Positions 32,744 to 41,876 of a stretch of DNA of 64,000 nucleotides are shown here, piece after piece. Numbering within the stretch: the stretch's first letter is position 1; each line of letters opens with the position of its first letter. The DNA comes from Akkermansiaceae bacterium (lineage in GTDB: Bacteria; Verrucomicrobiota; Verrucomicrobiia; Verrucomicrobiales; Akkermansiaceae). The notes below the pieces were generated by a model. That model saw only the letters and a list, made by a program, of their open reading frames with translations, was not told the origin of the DNA and did no database searches. The stretch lies in the NCBI GenBank assembly GCA_024233135.1, contig JACKPZ010000012.1, positions 59,419 through 123,418 on the forward strand, in the 5' to 3' direction. The translations under genes and the position numbers were made by a program.

Positions 32744-34038
32744 GCGGGGTTCCGGGCGAATTCCTCCAGCCTGCCGGCGAGGGACTGCGGAACCACCGCG
32801 CGCAGGAGGATATCATTCCCATCGTATTCCGTCGAGAGGACCTTCGCCTCGGCGTGCAGAAGGCTGACGAGGTCGCCGCGGCGCTGCGGGATGCGGAAGT
32901 CCCGGCAGCGGACCCGGTCCGCGAGGACCGCGGAGCACGCTTTGAGAAGCTGGTCGAGCCCGCCGCCGGTGGCCGCCGATACGTGCAGCGCCCCGGGAAA
33001 CTTGCGTTCGAGATCGGCGAGTTGATCCGGGTCGGTCACGAGGTCGATCTTGTTCAGCACCGTCACCGCTTTCTTGTCCTCGGCGCCGAGTTCGGTCAGC
33101 ACGTCCAGCGTGGTGTCGTGGAAACGCTGGACTTCCGGTGCCGTCGCATCGAGCACGTGGATGATGAAATCCGCGAGCACCGCCTCCTCCAGCGTCGCCT
33201 TGAATGCCTCGACCAGTCGGTGCGGCAGGTTTCGCACGAAACCGACCGTGTCGGTGATCAGAAGCGGTTGGCCGTCCGGCAGATCGATCCGCCGGGTCGT
33301 CGTGTCCAGTGTGGCGAAAAGCATGTCCTTGGCCATCACATCCGCGCCGCTGAGACGGTTGAGCAACGTCGATTTGCCGGCATTCGTATAGCCGACGATG
33401 GCAGCGTGCGGCGTCTCGAAACGTTCGCGGTCCTTGCGCTGGGTGGCACGGTGTTTGCGCACGGCCTCAAGCTCGCGCTTGCAGCGTTCGATCGCGACGT
33501 TGGCCAGCCGGCGGTCCACCTCGATCTGTTTTTCCCCCATGCCCCGTGCGGCGCCTCCGCCCTGGCCTCCGCCCGAGCCGCCTTCGCGGTCGAGGTGCCC
33601 CCACATCCGGGCGAGGCGCGGCAGTGCGTATTGCATGCGGGCTAGCTCGACCTGCAGGCGCGCCTCACGCGTGTGCGCCCGCTTCGCGAAAATATCGAGG
33701 ATCACCTCCTCGCGGTCGATCACGCACAAGTCCGCGAGTCGTTCCCACTCGCGCTGCTGCGACGGGGCGAGCGAATTGTCGAAAACGATCACGTCGCATT
33801 CGTGCGCCCTCGCCAGCTCGACGATTTCGGCCGCCTTGCCGGTGCCGCAGAGGAACTTCTTCTGCATCTCCCGGCATTTCGCGAGGACGGACTCCACCAC
33901 CTCGATGCCCAGCGTGTTCACCAGCTCGCCCAATTCCTCCAGCAGCGACGAAGATTCCTCCTCCTCACGCGCGTCAAAGTAGAGCCGCACCAACAAGGCG
34001 CGCTCCACCATCTCCGGTTTTTCCCGAACTTCGAACAT
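32740..34038 (-). CDS. hflX: GTPase HflX
   Basis: 432 residues from the ATG at 34038; a GTG at 34056 is an alternative. The N-terminal HflX domain has KFLCGTGKAAEIVELAR and VIVFDNSLAPSQQREWER. A Gly-rich linker (REGGSGGGQGGGAARGMGEK) follows. The G domain has GYTNAGKS (216-223), TLDTTTR, DTVGFVRNLPH and NKID. HflX binds the large ribosomal subunit and rescues or splits stalled ribosomes. It overlaps the downstream L,D-transpeptidase start. Two small membrane-protein genes lie upstream on the same strand. Confidence 0.96.
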   Translation of the reverse strand: MFEVREKPEMVERALLVRLYFDAREEEESSSLLEELGELVNTLGIEVVESVLAKCREMQKKFLCGTGKAAEIVELARAHECDVIVFDNSLAPSQQREWERLADLCVIDREEVILDIFAKRAHTREARLQVELARMQYALPRLARMWGHLDREGGSGGGQGGGAARGMGEKQIEVDRRLANVAIERCKRELEAVRKHRATQRKDRERFETPHAAIVGYTNAGKSTLLNRLSGADVMAKDMLFATLDTTTRRIDLPDGQPLLITDTVGFVRNLPHRLVEAFKATLEEAVLADFIIHVLDATAPEVQRFHDTTLDVLTELGAEDKKAVTVLNKIDLVTDPDQLADLERKFPGALHVSAATGGGLDQLLKACSAVLADRVRCRDFRIPQRRGDLVSLLHAEAKVLSTEYDGNDILLRAVVPQSLAGRLEEFARNPA

Positions 34039-34096
34039 CCGGCGCACGCTTAGCACCGCCCCGGGCGACCGGCCATGGCAAACTTCGCCCGCGCCT

Positions 34097-34441
34097 TCAA
34101 CGGTTCCGCTCGGTCTTCAACCACCGCTCGTGGCCCCACAGGCCCCACACCACGCCGGCGAGACCCAGCGTCAGCATCAGCGGCGGCAGCCCGATCGTCA
34201 GGCTGATGCCGATCGGTCCGATGGCGTGCAGCATGTTGTCGTTCACGAAATGCGGTGCCAGCACCAGATACAGACGGGCGATGAGCACGGCGATCGCCCC
34301 CGCGGCCATCATGTGGCCCCCCCACGAATGTTCGCGGCGTGCCAGCCGGATCGCTGCATAGGCGACCAGCCCAAGGCCGATCACCCCGAACGCGTCGAAC
34401 AAGGACCCGTTCCGGATCACGATTTCAAGCAAGGTGGTCAT
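34097..34441 (-). CDS. Small hypothetical membrane protein
   Basis: 114 residues from the ATG at 34441 (MTTLLEIVIRNGSLFDAFGV). Four hydrophobic segments, including FGVIGLGLVAYAAIRLA and GLPPLMLTLGLAGVVWGLWG. No motif is recognised. Its start overlaps the end of the upstream membrane gene by 17 bp (34425-34441), so the two are translationally linked and may form a complex. Confidence 0.72.
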   Translation of the reverse strand: MTTLLEIVIRNGSLFDAFGVIGLGLVAYAAIRLARREHSWGGHMMAAGAIAVLIARLYLVLAPHFVNDNMLHAIGPIGISLTIGLPPLMLTLGLAGVVWGLWGHERWLKTERNR

Positions 34442-34835
34442 GGGGGCGGGGGTGAGGGGAGGTTTGGGGATGGGAGCCGGGGGAGCTGAGGCCGAAAAGA
34501 TTCGCGTGAAGGGCCACACCGAGGCCGAAGAGCAGCCAGCCGGTGTTCATGACGGTCACCTTCACCACATGCCAGGCGAGGGTGTCCGCCGACACGAGCG
34601 AGAGAGGTTTGTCGGGTGCGAAGAAGCGGATCATGCCGCCTTCATACATCGGCAGCAGGATCGAATACCCGAACGCCAGAAGCAGGGCGCCGGCCACCAG
34701 CAGCCGCGATGTCCAGCGTCCGGAGGTCGAGGCGAGCCGCCATGCGATCACCATCAGGCTGATCCCCATCACAATGAGGAATACCGGACGGACCGCGGCG
34801 ATCGAAGCAAGTGGGGGGAGAATGCCGACGCTCAT
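34425..34835 (-). CDS. Small hypothetical membrane protein
   Basis: 136 residues with about four hydrophobic segments (PVFLIVMGISLMVIAWRLA, LLVAGALLLAFGYSILL, VTVMNTGWLLFGLGVALHA). The C-terminus is His/Pro-rich (SSPGSHPQTSPHPRPHDHLA), a possible metal-binding tail, although much of this tail is also constrained by the overlap with the next gene. Family not recognised. Confidence 0.7.
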   Translation of the reverse strand: MSVGILPPLASIAAVRPVFLIVMGISLMVIAWRLASTSGRWTSRLLVAGALLLAFGYSILLPMYEGGMIRFFAPDKPLSLVSADTLAWHVVKVTVMNTGWLLFGLGVALHANLFGLSSPGSHPQTSPHPRPHDHLA

Positions 34836-35136
34836 CTTCGCGCAGCATGCCGGATTTCTAACTCATTGAGCAATAACAATTTAGAAAGGCAATATTGGAT
34901 ATGAAGGCATGTGGATAGCTTGGGATTCTTGATGGGTTAGAGAGAGTTGAAACTTCGGATTTCTTGAGTGCATGCTCGGGAAAGCTGGTAGTGAGGGACT
35001 TGGGCTTTCCATTGTTCGGTCATCCGAGGGGGCTCGTTCGGCTTCAGGCCTTGAAATCCCTTGTGAACCTGAATTTCCGCGACAGAAAAAATTTTCTGGT
35101 TTCGAGAGGAAATGCGGATCGCTTGGCTTTCGGCTC
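34836..35136. other. Intergenic region upstream of lysS
   Basis: About 300 bp, clearly more AT-rich than its surroundings (for example AGCAATAACAATTTAGAAAG near 34870). No convincing gene on either strand. It probably holds the promoter of the divergent membrane-protein/hflX operon. Confidence 0.5.
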
Positions 35137-35165
35137 TTGCGGGTCGCGTTTCCTGCGCCTAATCC
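35137..35165 (+). promoter_or_regulatory. Candidate lysS promoter
   Basis: TTGCGG (35137-35142), a 17-bp spacer and TAATCC (35160-35165). The -10 box ends 9 nt before the lysS ATG at 35175 and no Shine-Dalgarno sequence is present. Confidence 0.45.
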
Positions 35166-35174
35166 GTGCCCGCC

Positions 35175-36659
35175 ATGTCCGACGCCGCCACTCCGCAGCA
35201 AGCCCAGTCCACGGAAGCCGAACTCATCGCCATCCGGCGCGAGAAACTCGGAAAACTCCGTGATCTCGGCGTGGATCCGTTCGGCTCGAGCTACGAGGTG
35301 TCCGACACCCCGGCGAACCTGCGCGCCAATTTCGAAGAAGGCCGCCGGGTGAAGATCGCCGGCCGCATCACCGCGCTGCGCGACATGGGCAAGTCGGTGT
35401 TTTTCAGCGTCGGCGACATCCATGGCTCGATCCAGGGATACCTCGGCACCAAGGGCCTCGACGAAGCCAAGCTGGCCGAGTGGAAGTGCCTCGACCGCGG
35501 CGACTGGATCGGCATCGAAGGCGAAACTTTCGTCACCCGCACCGGCGAGCCGACGGTGAAGGTGGAGGATTTCACCGTGCTTTCGAAGTCGCTGCGGCCG
35601 ATGCCCGACAAGTTCCACGGCCTGTCCGACCGTGAAACGAAATACCGCAAGCGCCACCTCGACCTGATGGGCAATCCGGAGAGCGCTTCCGTGTTCGTCA
35701 CCCGCTCGCGCATGGTCGCCGAGATCCGGAACTTCTTTCACCAGCGCGACTACCTCGAAGTGGAAACCCCGATGCTCCAGAGCGTCGCCGGCGGTGCCGC
35801 CGCGCGGCCGTTCGAAACCTTCCACAACGCGCTCGGCATGGACCTCACCCTGCGCATCGCGCCCGAGCTCTTCCTCAAGCGCCTGCTCGTCGGCGGTTTC
35901 ACGAAGGTCTTCGAACTCAACCGCAATTTCCGCAACGAAGGTATCTCGCGCCGGCACAATCCCGAGTTCACCATGCTCGAGGCCTACCAGGCCTTCGCCG
36001 ACTTCGAGATCATGGCGAACCTCGTCGAGGAACTCACCTGCCATCTTGCCGAAACCTTCTGCGGCGGCCTCACCATCGAGCACAAGGACGAGGACGGAAA
36101 CGTCACCCGCACGATCGACCTCAGCCGCCCGTGGAAACGCGCGAACTACCACGACCTCGTCAAGGGCGTCGCCGGCGACGACTTCTTCGACGTCACCCCC
36201 GAGCAACGCCGCGCGAAGTGCGACGAACTCGGCGTCCAGATTTCCCCGGAAATGGAGGACTACGAAGTGATCCAGCAGGTCTTTGAAAAGAAGGTCGAGG
36301 AACACACCTTCGATCCATGTTTCGTCACCCGCGTGCCCAGCGAACTCATCCCGCTCGCCAAGCTCAGCCCGGGTGGCAAGACCGTCGAGGTGTACGAACT
36401 CATCATCAACGGCCAGGAAATCTCGCCCGGCTACTCCGAACTCAACGACCCCGATTTCCAACGCCAGCGCCTCGAACACCAGGCCGGCGGCGAGGAGGAA
36501 CAGAAGGTCGATTACGACTTCATCGAAACCCTCGAAAGCGGCATGCCCCCCGCCGGCGGCATCGGCATCGGCATCGACCGCCTCATCATGATGCTCACCG
36601 GCGCCCCGACGATCCGGGATGTGGTGCTGTTCCCGCTGTTGAAGAAGAAGGAGTCCTGA
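35175..36659 (+). CDS. lysS: Lysyl-tRNA synthetase, class II
   Basis: 494 residues. The N-terminal OB-fold anticodon-binding domain (VKIAGRITALRDMGKSVFFS) precedes the class II catalytic core: motif 1 FVTRSRMVAEIRNFFHQRDY with ETPML, motif 2 FELNRNFRNEGISRRHNPEF and motif 3 PPAGGIGIGIDRLIMMLT. LRIAPELFLKRLLVGGF is LysS-specific. The ATG at 35175 is preferred to the GTG at 35166. It is a single gene, convergent with the HIT gene. Confidence 0.97.
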   Translation: MSDAATPQQAQSTEAELIAIRREKLGKLRDLGVDPFGSSYEVSDTPANLRANFEEGRRVKIAGRITALRDMGKSVFFSVGDIHGSIQGYLGTKGLDEAKLAEWKCLDRGDWIGIEGETFVTRTGEPTVKVEDFTVLSKSLRPMPDKFHGLSDRETKYRKRHLDLMGNPESASVFVTRSRMVAEIRNFFHQRDYLEVETPMLQSVAGGAAARPFETFHNALGMDLTLRIAPELFLKRLLVGGFTKVFELNRNFRNEGISRRHNPEFTMLEAYQAFADFEIMANLVEELTCHLAETFCGGLTIEHKDEDGNVTRTIDLSRPWKRANYHDLVKGVAGDDFFDVTPEQRRAKCDELGVQISPEMEDYEVIQQVFEKKVEEHTFDPCFVTRVPSELIPLAKLSPGGKTVEVYELIINGQEISPGYSELNDPDFQRQRLEHQAGGEEEQKVDYDFIETLESGMPPAGGIGIGIDRLIMMLTGAPTIRDVVLFPLLKKKES

Positions 36660-36692
36660 GAGATCGAATCGGTCCCACGGGGCCGATGCGGA

Positions 36693-37112
36693 CTATGGAT
36701 GGCCGCTCCGGATCCACTCTTCGAACGCCGCCCGGACCTCCTCGACGGATGCGGAATCGTACGGCTGCTTGCCCTCGAAGGCCCACACGACTCCGGGCCA
36801 CGCCGGGTCTCCCGGCGAGCGGCCGACGATGTGGATGTGGAGTTGGCGGACTTGGTTGCCGATGGCGGCAACGTTGAGTTTCCCGGGGCGGAAGTGGGCG
36901 GAGACGAAACACGAGACATCGCGGATGGCGCGGGTGACGTTCTGATAGGTGGCGGCGTCGAGCTGGTGGAGGTCTTCGATTTCCTCTCCGACCTCCGGGA
37001 CGAGGATGAACCAGGGAAAGATCGCGTTGTTCTTCAGCAGCACGCGGCAGCCGCGGTGGACGCCGAAGTCGAAACCGCCGGCCGCGAGGCGGGGATGAAG
37101 AATGAAGGGCAC
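36693..37112 (-). CDS. HIT-family hydrolase
   Basis: 139 residues from the GTG at 37112 (VPFILHPRLAAGG). The open frame continues to 37232 but would overlap the divergent gene. The HIT motif is QLHIHIVGR, with Gln in place of the first His as in one common bacterial HIT subgroup. FPWFILVP and KLNVAAIGNQVRQ agree with that subgroup. HIT proteins hydrolyse or transfer nucleotides; the substrate is unknown. Confidence 0.85.
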   Translation of the reverse strand: MPFILHPRLAAGGFDFGVHRGCRVLLKNNAIFPWFILVPEVGEEIEDLHQLDAATYQNVTRAIRDVSCFVSAHFRPGKLNVAAIGNQVRQLHIHIVGRSPGDPAWPGVVWAFEGKQPYDSASVEEVRAAFEEWIRSGHP

Positions 37113-37121
37113 GGCGCATCC

Positions 37122-37150
37122 TTGTCGTCGCTCCGGATCGAGTCCAGTCT
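37122..37150 (+). promoter_or_regulatory. Candidate promoter for the YheT-like hydrolase
   Basis: TTGTCG (37122-37127), a 17-bp spacer and CAGTCT (37145-37150), ending 6 nt before the GTG start at 37157. The spacing equals that of the vsr candidate. Confidence 0.3.
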
Positions 37151-37156
37151 TCGCGC

Positions 37157-38110
37157 GTGCCGCTCGTGACATCCAGCTACCGCGCCCCTGCTTGGCTGCC
37201 GGGAGGTCATTTGCAGACGATGGTGCCGGCACTTTTCCGAAAGGTGCCGCGGGTGACGACGCGGCGCGAGCGGCTGGAGCTGCCGGACGGGGATTTCCTC
37301 GATCTCGACTGGGCGGGCGAGGGAAGTGCGCGACTGGCGATCCTGTCGCACGGGCTCGAGGCGGACTCGAGCGCTCCCTACATCCAGGGCATGGCGCGGG
37401 CGCTTCGTGCGGATGGCTGGGACGTGCTGGCGTGGAATTTCCGCGGCTGCGGCGGCGAGCCGAACCGGCTGCCGCGTTTCTATCACAGCGGATCGAGCGA
37501 CGACCTGCGCCATGTGATTCAGCATGCGATGGAGGTCCATCCGGCGGAGCGGATCGGCCTGGTGGGTTTCAGTCTCGGAGGAAACATCACATTGAAATAT
37601 CTCGGCGAAGCGGAGGTGCCACCACGGGTGACGCGGGCGGTGGCGTTCTCGGTCCCCTGTGATCTCGCGTGCTCTTCGGCGGAACTCTCGCGTTTCTCGA
37701 ACCGGATTTACATGGAGCGTTTCCTGCGGTCGCTGCGCGGCAAGCTGCGAGGAAAACATCCGCGGTTTCCGCAGGAGATCCTGCTGGAGAAACTCAAGGG
37801 TGTGCGCGACTTCCGCGGATTCGACGACCGTTTCACCGCGCCGCTCCACGGTTTCCGCGATGCGGAGGACTACTGGGCGCGTAGTAGTTCGCGACCGTTT
37901 CTCGCGGCCATCCGGATCCCCACGCTGCTGGTGAATGCGGCGAACGATCCATTTCTCGGTCCCGGCTGTTATCCTTGGCAGGAGGCGGAGGAGAGTGGGT
38001 TTTTCCACCTCGAGGTGCCGGCCGAGGGCGGGCACGTGGGGTTTGCCAGCGGAGGGGAGACGTATGGGTCGGAAACGCGGGCGCTGGAGTTTCTCAACGG
38101 TCCCGCCTGA
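37157..38110 (+). CDS. YheT-like alpha/beta hydrolase
   Basis: 317 residues with a GTG start. The N-terminus YRAPAWLPGGHLQTMVPALF is the YheT/EMB8 family hallmark. The nucleophile elbow is GFSLGGN. AILSHGLEADSSAPYIQGMA holds the oxyanion region, the acid is in NAANDPF and the His in EGGHVGF. Family members are esterases or carboxyl-hydrolases of uncertain substrate. It is divergent from the HIT gene and convergent with the helicase gene, whose end it overlaps by 17 bp. Confidence 0.88.
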   Translation: MPLVTSSYRAPAWLPGGHLQTMVPALFRKVPRVTTRRERLELPDGDFLDLDWAGEGSARLAILSHGLEADSSAPYIQGMARALRADGWDVLAWNFRGCGGEPNRLPRFYHSGSSDDLRHVIQHAMEVHPAERIGLVGFSLGGNITLKYLGEAEVPPRVTRAVAFSVPCDLACSSAELSRFSNRIYMERFLRSLRGKLRGKHPRFPQEILLEKLKGVRDFRGFDDRFTAPLHGFRDAEDYWARSSSRPFLAAIRIPTLLVNAANDPFLGPGCYPWQEAEESGFFHLEVPAEGGHVGFASGGETYGSETRALEFLNGPA

Positions 38111-40112
38111 TCACGATCAACCGCTGTCCCGCGCGGGTGAAGCCCATGTAGAGCATGCGGGTGTGGTCGCGGCGGAGGTCGCGGCGCTCGTCGTCGGAGA
38201 GGCGGAGGTCGCGCTCGGATTCCAACAGGTGGTCCATGCCTAACAAGAGAACGACCGGTGCTTCGAGTCCGGTGGCGGCATGCAGCGTGGTGACGGAACA
38301 GAAGGCGTCCGGTGGCATCGGTCCGGACTTGGCGTCGTGAACCTGGCCGGTGCCGAGCTTGCTTTCGAGCGCGGCGCGGAGTGGCCGTTCGAGCGCGCTG
38401 TTGGCGTGGAGAACGAGCAGTTTGCCGGGTTTCAATCCACCATCGCGCATCGCGAGCGCTTCGTTTGCAGCGCGTGCGATCTCGTCCTGCGGGCCGACGA
38501 CGCGGAGGACGGCGGGTGCCTCGCCTTCCTCGGAGATCGCGGCGAGTTGGGTGTCATCCGGGACATTGAGGTCGCTTTCGTTTTCAGACGGGTCCCTGCG
38601 TTCTTCATAAAACCCGCGGGCGAAACGGAGGATGGCACGGGTGTTCCGGTAGGGCTGGGTGAGGCGCGTGGTGCGTCCGCGGACTTCGATGCCCGCGGCG
38701 AGCCAGGATTGGCGGCGGCGCAGGAATCCCTGCGTGGGGTCGGCCGCGAGAAACAGGTGCCCGCCGGGTCTCAGGGCGGCGTTGACGATCTCGAACCACG
38801 CCTTCGCGAAAAACTGCGCCTCGTCCACGAACACGGCGTCGTAGGCGGGAAACACCAGCCGTTTCTCCACCACCGCGGCCTTGTGGAACAGCAGCGCGAT
38901 GTTATGCCAATCGGTCAGTCCGCTGTCCCGCAGGTGGTGCTGATAGATTTCGAACAAACTCCACACGGCCGAGCGTGCGGCGGTGGTGAGCGCGGTGCCG
39001 CGGCCCGCGCGGTCGGCGGCGAGGTAGTCGTCGCGGCGGAGGATGCGCTGGTCCTTGAGCCAGCCGATCTCGTCGGAAAGAAAGCTGGCGGAGAGTTTTC
39101 CCAGCGATGGCACCTGGTACTGCAGGCCACGGACGATCTCGACCATGCGCTCGGCACCGACGGGCGTCTGGGCGGTGCCGAAATCGCCGCGCAACGAGCG
39201 GGCCGCCCACTGGAAAAACGTCAGGCAATCCGCGTTCCGCGGCAGCCCGGCTATGCGTTCGGAGCGGCGTTCGAGTTCGTGGCGCAGCGGCTTGTTGTGG
39301 GTGAGAACCAGCACGCGGGCGGACGGATGGAGCCGGGCGGCGAGCATCGCGCGGTAAAGCAGCACGAGCGACTTGCCGCTGCCCGCGACGCCGGTGACCA
39401 GACGGATCGACGATGTTTCCGGCACCTCGTCCGAGGGCAGCAGATCGAGGTCGTTTTTCACACACCATTCCTGGTCAAAGTCGAGGAAACGCGGCGGCAG
39501 CCCCGCATCCGTGGCGCGATCCGGCGGGACGCGCTGCACGAATTCCTCGGGCACAACCGACTCGGGCGCGAAGGCGCGCCGCAGATGGAGCAAGCCCGTT
39601 TCCGGCATGGCGGCATCGGCCATCGCTTCGAGCCGGCGGGCGAAGTGGTCCGGCCGCATCTGGTTGAGGCCGAGGTAGGAAACACCCGCTTCGTCCGCGT
39701 GCAACATGACGACTTCATCGACGGTGCCTTCGCTCACGTTCGGGAACACCACCAGCCGCCGCATCGGCAGGGACGAAGGATCGAGCCCGGACATTTCCAG
39801 CGATTGCCGGACGAAACCCTCGAGCGTGTCGCGTTCCGCGCGGCCTAGATCGCCCGGTGCGAGAGTTTCGCCGGATGCGAAGAAATCGGCCTGCAGGGCG
39901 GACTCGGCAAGCTGCTGCGAAGTGGCGGCCACCTGGATGAGAAACGCGTGGCGCCCGCGCCAGACGAGGAAGACATGCGGGCGCTCCGTGGATTTCCCAT
40001 CGATCGAAAGCCACGCGGTGAAATCGTCCGGCAGCGTCTTGAGCACCTTGTAGAACGCTGCGAACGCACGGTCCGGGCGGCCGCGGGGCCTCGCTGGAAT
40101 GATCGTCGCCAT
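38094..40112 (-). CDS. UvrD-like SF1A helicase with a degenerate NERD-like N-terminus
   Basis: 672 residues. Residues 1-170 look like a diverged nuclease-related domain (HVFLVWRGRHAFLIQVAAT), without the canonical catalytic E-x-K. The motor has Walker A GVAGSGKS (241-248), VLVLTHNKPLRHELERRSER, Walker B FVDEAQFF, LAADPTQGFLRRR, LTQPYRNTRAILRF, and motif VI MLYMGFTRAGQRLIVI. It probably translocates on single-stranded nucleic acid. It starts 1 bp after the stop of the Upf1-like helicase (TGACATG), so the two are almost certainly co-translated. Confidence 0.88.
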   Translation of the reverse strand: MATIIPARPRGRPDRAFAAFYKVLKTLPDDFTAWLSIDGKSTERPHVFLVWRGRHAFLIQVAATSQQLAESALQADFFASGETLAPGDLGRAERDTLEGFVRQSLEMSGLDPSSLPMRRLVVFPNVSEGTVDEVVMLHADEAGVSYLGLNQMRPDHFARRLEAMADAAMPETGLLHLRRAFAPESVVPEEFVQRVPPDRATDAGLPPRFLDFDQEWCVKNDLDLLPSDEVPETSSIRLVTGVAGSGKSLVLLYRAMLAARLHPSARVLVLTHNKPLRHELERRSERIAGLPRNADCLTFFQWAARSLRGDFGTAQTPVGAERMVEIVRGLQYQVPSLGKLSASFLSDEIGWLKDQRILRRDDYLAADRAGRGTALTTAARSAVWSLFEIYQHHLRDSGLTDWHNIALLFHKAAVVEKRLVFPAYDAVFVDEAQFFAKAWFEIVNAALRPGGHLFLAADPTQGFLRRRQSWLAAGIEVRGRTTRLTQPYRNTRAILRFARGFYEERRDPSENESDLNVPDDTQLAAISEEGEAPAVLRVVGPQDEIARAANEALAMRDGGLKPGKLLVLHANSALERPLRAALESKLGTGQVHDAKSGPMPPDAFCSVTTLHAATGLEAPVVLLLGMDHLLESERDLRLSDDERRDLRRDHTRMLYMGFTRAGQRLIVIRRDR

Positions 40113-40113
40113 G

Positions 40114-41712
40114 TCAACGCGCGCTCTCTAACAAACTCAAGGCGACCGCCGCCCGTTCGTCGTGCGGCGCATTGCGCTCCAGCCATGCGCGGAAGCGCGG
40201 CGAGTGGACCAGCAGCACCTTCGTGCGCGCCCGGGTGACCGCCACGTTCAGACGTTGCGGATAGGTGAGGAAACGGCCGACGCGGTCGAGAAACCCATCG
40301 TCGGATGCCACGAAGGAAACGATCATCGCCTCGCGCTCCTGGCCTTGGAAACGCTCGACCGTATCCACTGTTAGATCGCCGATGTCCGGCCGCTCCGCGA
40401 ATCGATGGAAGCGCAGCAAACCCCGGATCCTCGCCGCCTGCGCGCGGAAGGGCACCACCACGCCAATCTCGCGGGGCGCGAGGCCGCCGTCGAGCATCGC
40501 CTCGACAAGCGCCGCAGTTTCGTTCGCCTCCTCGTCGGAAACCACACGGTTTCCCTCGTGATCGACGGGCACGGAGACCATGGACGGCTCGGGGCCTAAC
40601 AAACCCGTGGGACGCGTCGATTTCAGGGCAAAACGATGCCCCGCATTCGTCCGGTGGGCCGTGAGGCGTCTCTGATAGAACATCTCGGACGGCCAGCGGG
40701 TGAGTGGATCGTTCATCCGATAGGTCGTCGCCAGCATCGTGTGCCCGCCGCTTCGCGACAGCCGGGCGAAGACGGAATCCTCCGCGGCATCATCGACCGG
40801 CCGCATCACCACCGGCGGGAGTTGCTGGCGGTCGCCGAAGAAGAACCATCGTTGCGCGCGCAGCATCGGCATCACCGCCGCCTCGATGCGCATCTGGCTG
40901 GTTTCATCGATGACCGCGACATCGAAGCGCGCCTCACCCGCGCGGCTGGAAAACAAGGCGAACGGTGTGCAGCCGACGACATAAGGTCCCGGATGATCGA
41001 GCAGACCGGTGTCCGCGAAGCGCTCCTTGAATTCGATGCCCTCCGCATCGAACGGAAACGGATCGGAAACCTTGAACACCGGGCAGTCCACCATCGGCGC
41101 GATCTTGCGCAGCGCGTGGTGGATCGCACGATGGGTGAAGGCGGTCACGAGCACGCGTTGGCCTTGATCGACGAGTTTCTGGACGAGCCGCGCCAAGGCG
41201 AAGGTCTTGCCTGTGCCCGGCGGGCCTTGGACGAGGTGGAAGCGATCGGCCGCGAGGCAGTTCGCGACCGCATCGATCTGTGAATCGTCGAGACCCGAGT
41301 CATCCAACGAATCGCAGGACTCCGCGTGCGCCTCAAAGTCGATCTCCCAGCCGGTTTCGCCTAACAGCGCCGGCAGGACCGCGTCGCGGCCGTGCGCGGT
41401 TGCCGCAAGCTCGGCGAGCGCCTTGAGATAGAAATCCGTTAGGTCGATCACATCCTCGTCGAGTGTCCATGCGTCCTGCCGTGCGATGTCCGCCTGTGCC
41501 GGCACCGAGATGGTGAGCCCTTTCGGCGTGAGGCCGAAGAAGGTCGCGGGGATGTGGCTCCCATCCGGATCGTTCTGGCTCAGGCGGACGGTTTCGCCAT
41601 CTTGGAACAGCGCCGCGTCTGCCAGCAAGGAATGGAAATGTACGAGCCGCTGGCCGCAGATCATCTCCGATGATGCGACGCTCAGCGGCCCGATCGCCCG
41701 TCCTGCCTCCAC
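40114..41712 (-). CDS. Upf1/Dna2-like SF1B helicase (true start uncertain)
   Basis: 532 residues from the GTG at 41712. Motor motifs: Walker A GPPGTGKT (163-170), LVTAFTHRAIHHALRKI, Walker B VIDETSQM, FFFGDRQQLPPVV, TTYRMNDPLTRWPS and the C-terminal VDTVERFQGQEREAMIVSFV with LNVAVTRARTKVLLV. These place it with AAA_11/AAA_12 Upf1-like helicases. Coding-like sequence continues in frame upstream of the GTG to about 41832 (SPEEFRRDLERQVREEARHG) with no ATG, GTG or TTG, so the real N-terminus may be longer. It forms an operon with the UvrD-like helicase. Confidence 0.85.
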   Translation of the reverse strand: MEAGRAIGPLSVASSEMICGQRLVHFHSLLADAALFQDGETVRLSQNDPDGSHIPATFFGLTPKGLTISVPAQADIARQDAWTLDEDVIDLTDFYLKALAELAATAHGRDAVLPALLGETGWEIDFEAHAESCDSLDDSGLDDSQIDAVANCLAADRFHLVQGPPGTGKTFALARLVQKLVDQGQRVLVTAFTHRAIHHALRKIAPMVDCPVFKVSDPFPFDAEGIEFKERFADTGLLDHPGPYVVGCTPFALFSSRAGEARFDVAVIDETSQMRIEAAVMPMLRAQRWFFFGDRQQLPPVVMRPVDDAAEDSVFARLSRSGGHTMLATTYRMNDPLTRWPSEMFYQRRLTAHRTNAGHRFALKSTRPTGLLGPEPSMVSVPVDHEGNRVVSDEEANETAALVEAMLDGGLAPREIGVVVPFRAQAARIRGLLRFHRFAERPDIGDLTVDTVERFQGQEREAMIVSFVASDDGFLDRVGRFLTYPQRLNVAVTRARTKVLLVHSPRFRAWLERNAPHDERAAVALSLLESAR

Positions 41713-41876
41713 GCGTTCCGGCAGCGGTTTTTCCCATCGTTTTCTCGCCGCGTCCCAACCATGCCGCGCTTCCTCGCGGACCTGGCGTTCCAGATCACGT
41801 CGGAATTCCTCGGGCGACGGGTGCGTTGCGATGGTTCAGGTTTGCAAACCAGTCGTAGAGAGGGAAGCGGCATTTC

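Noticed and set aside
34881..36479. 532-codon minus-strand frame opposite lysS
   Set aside because: It lies fully antisense to the class II synthetase motifs; its His/Glu/Val-rich composition is a shadow.
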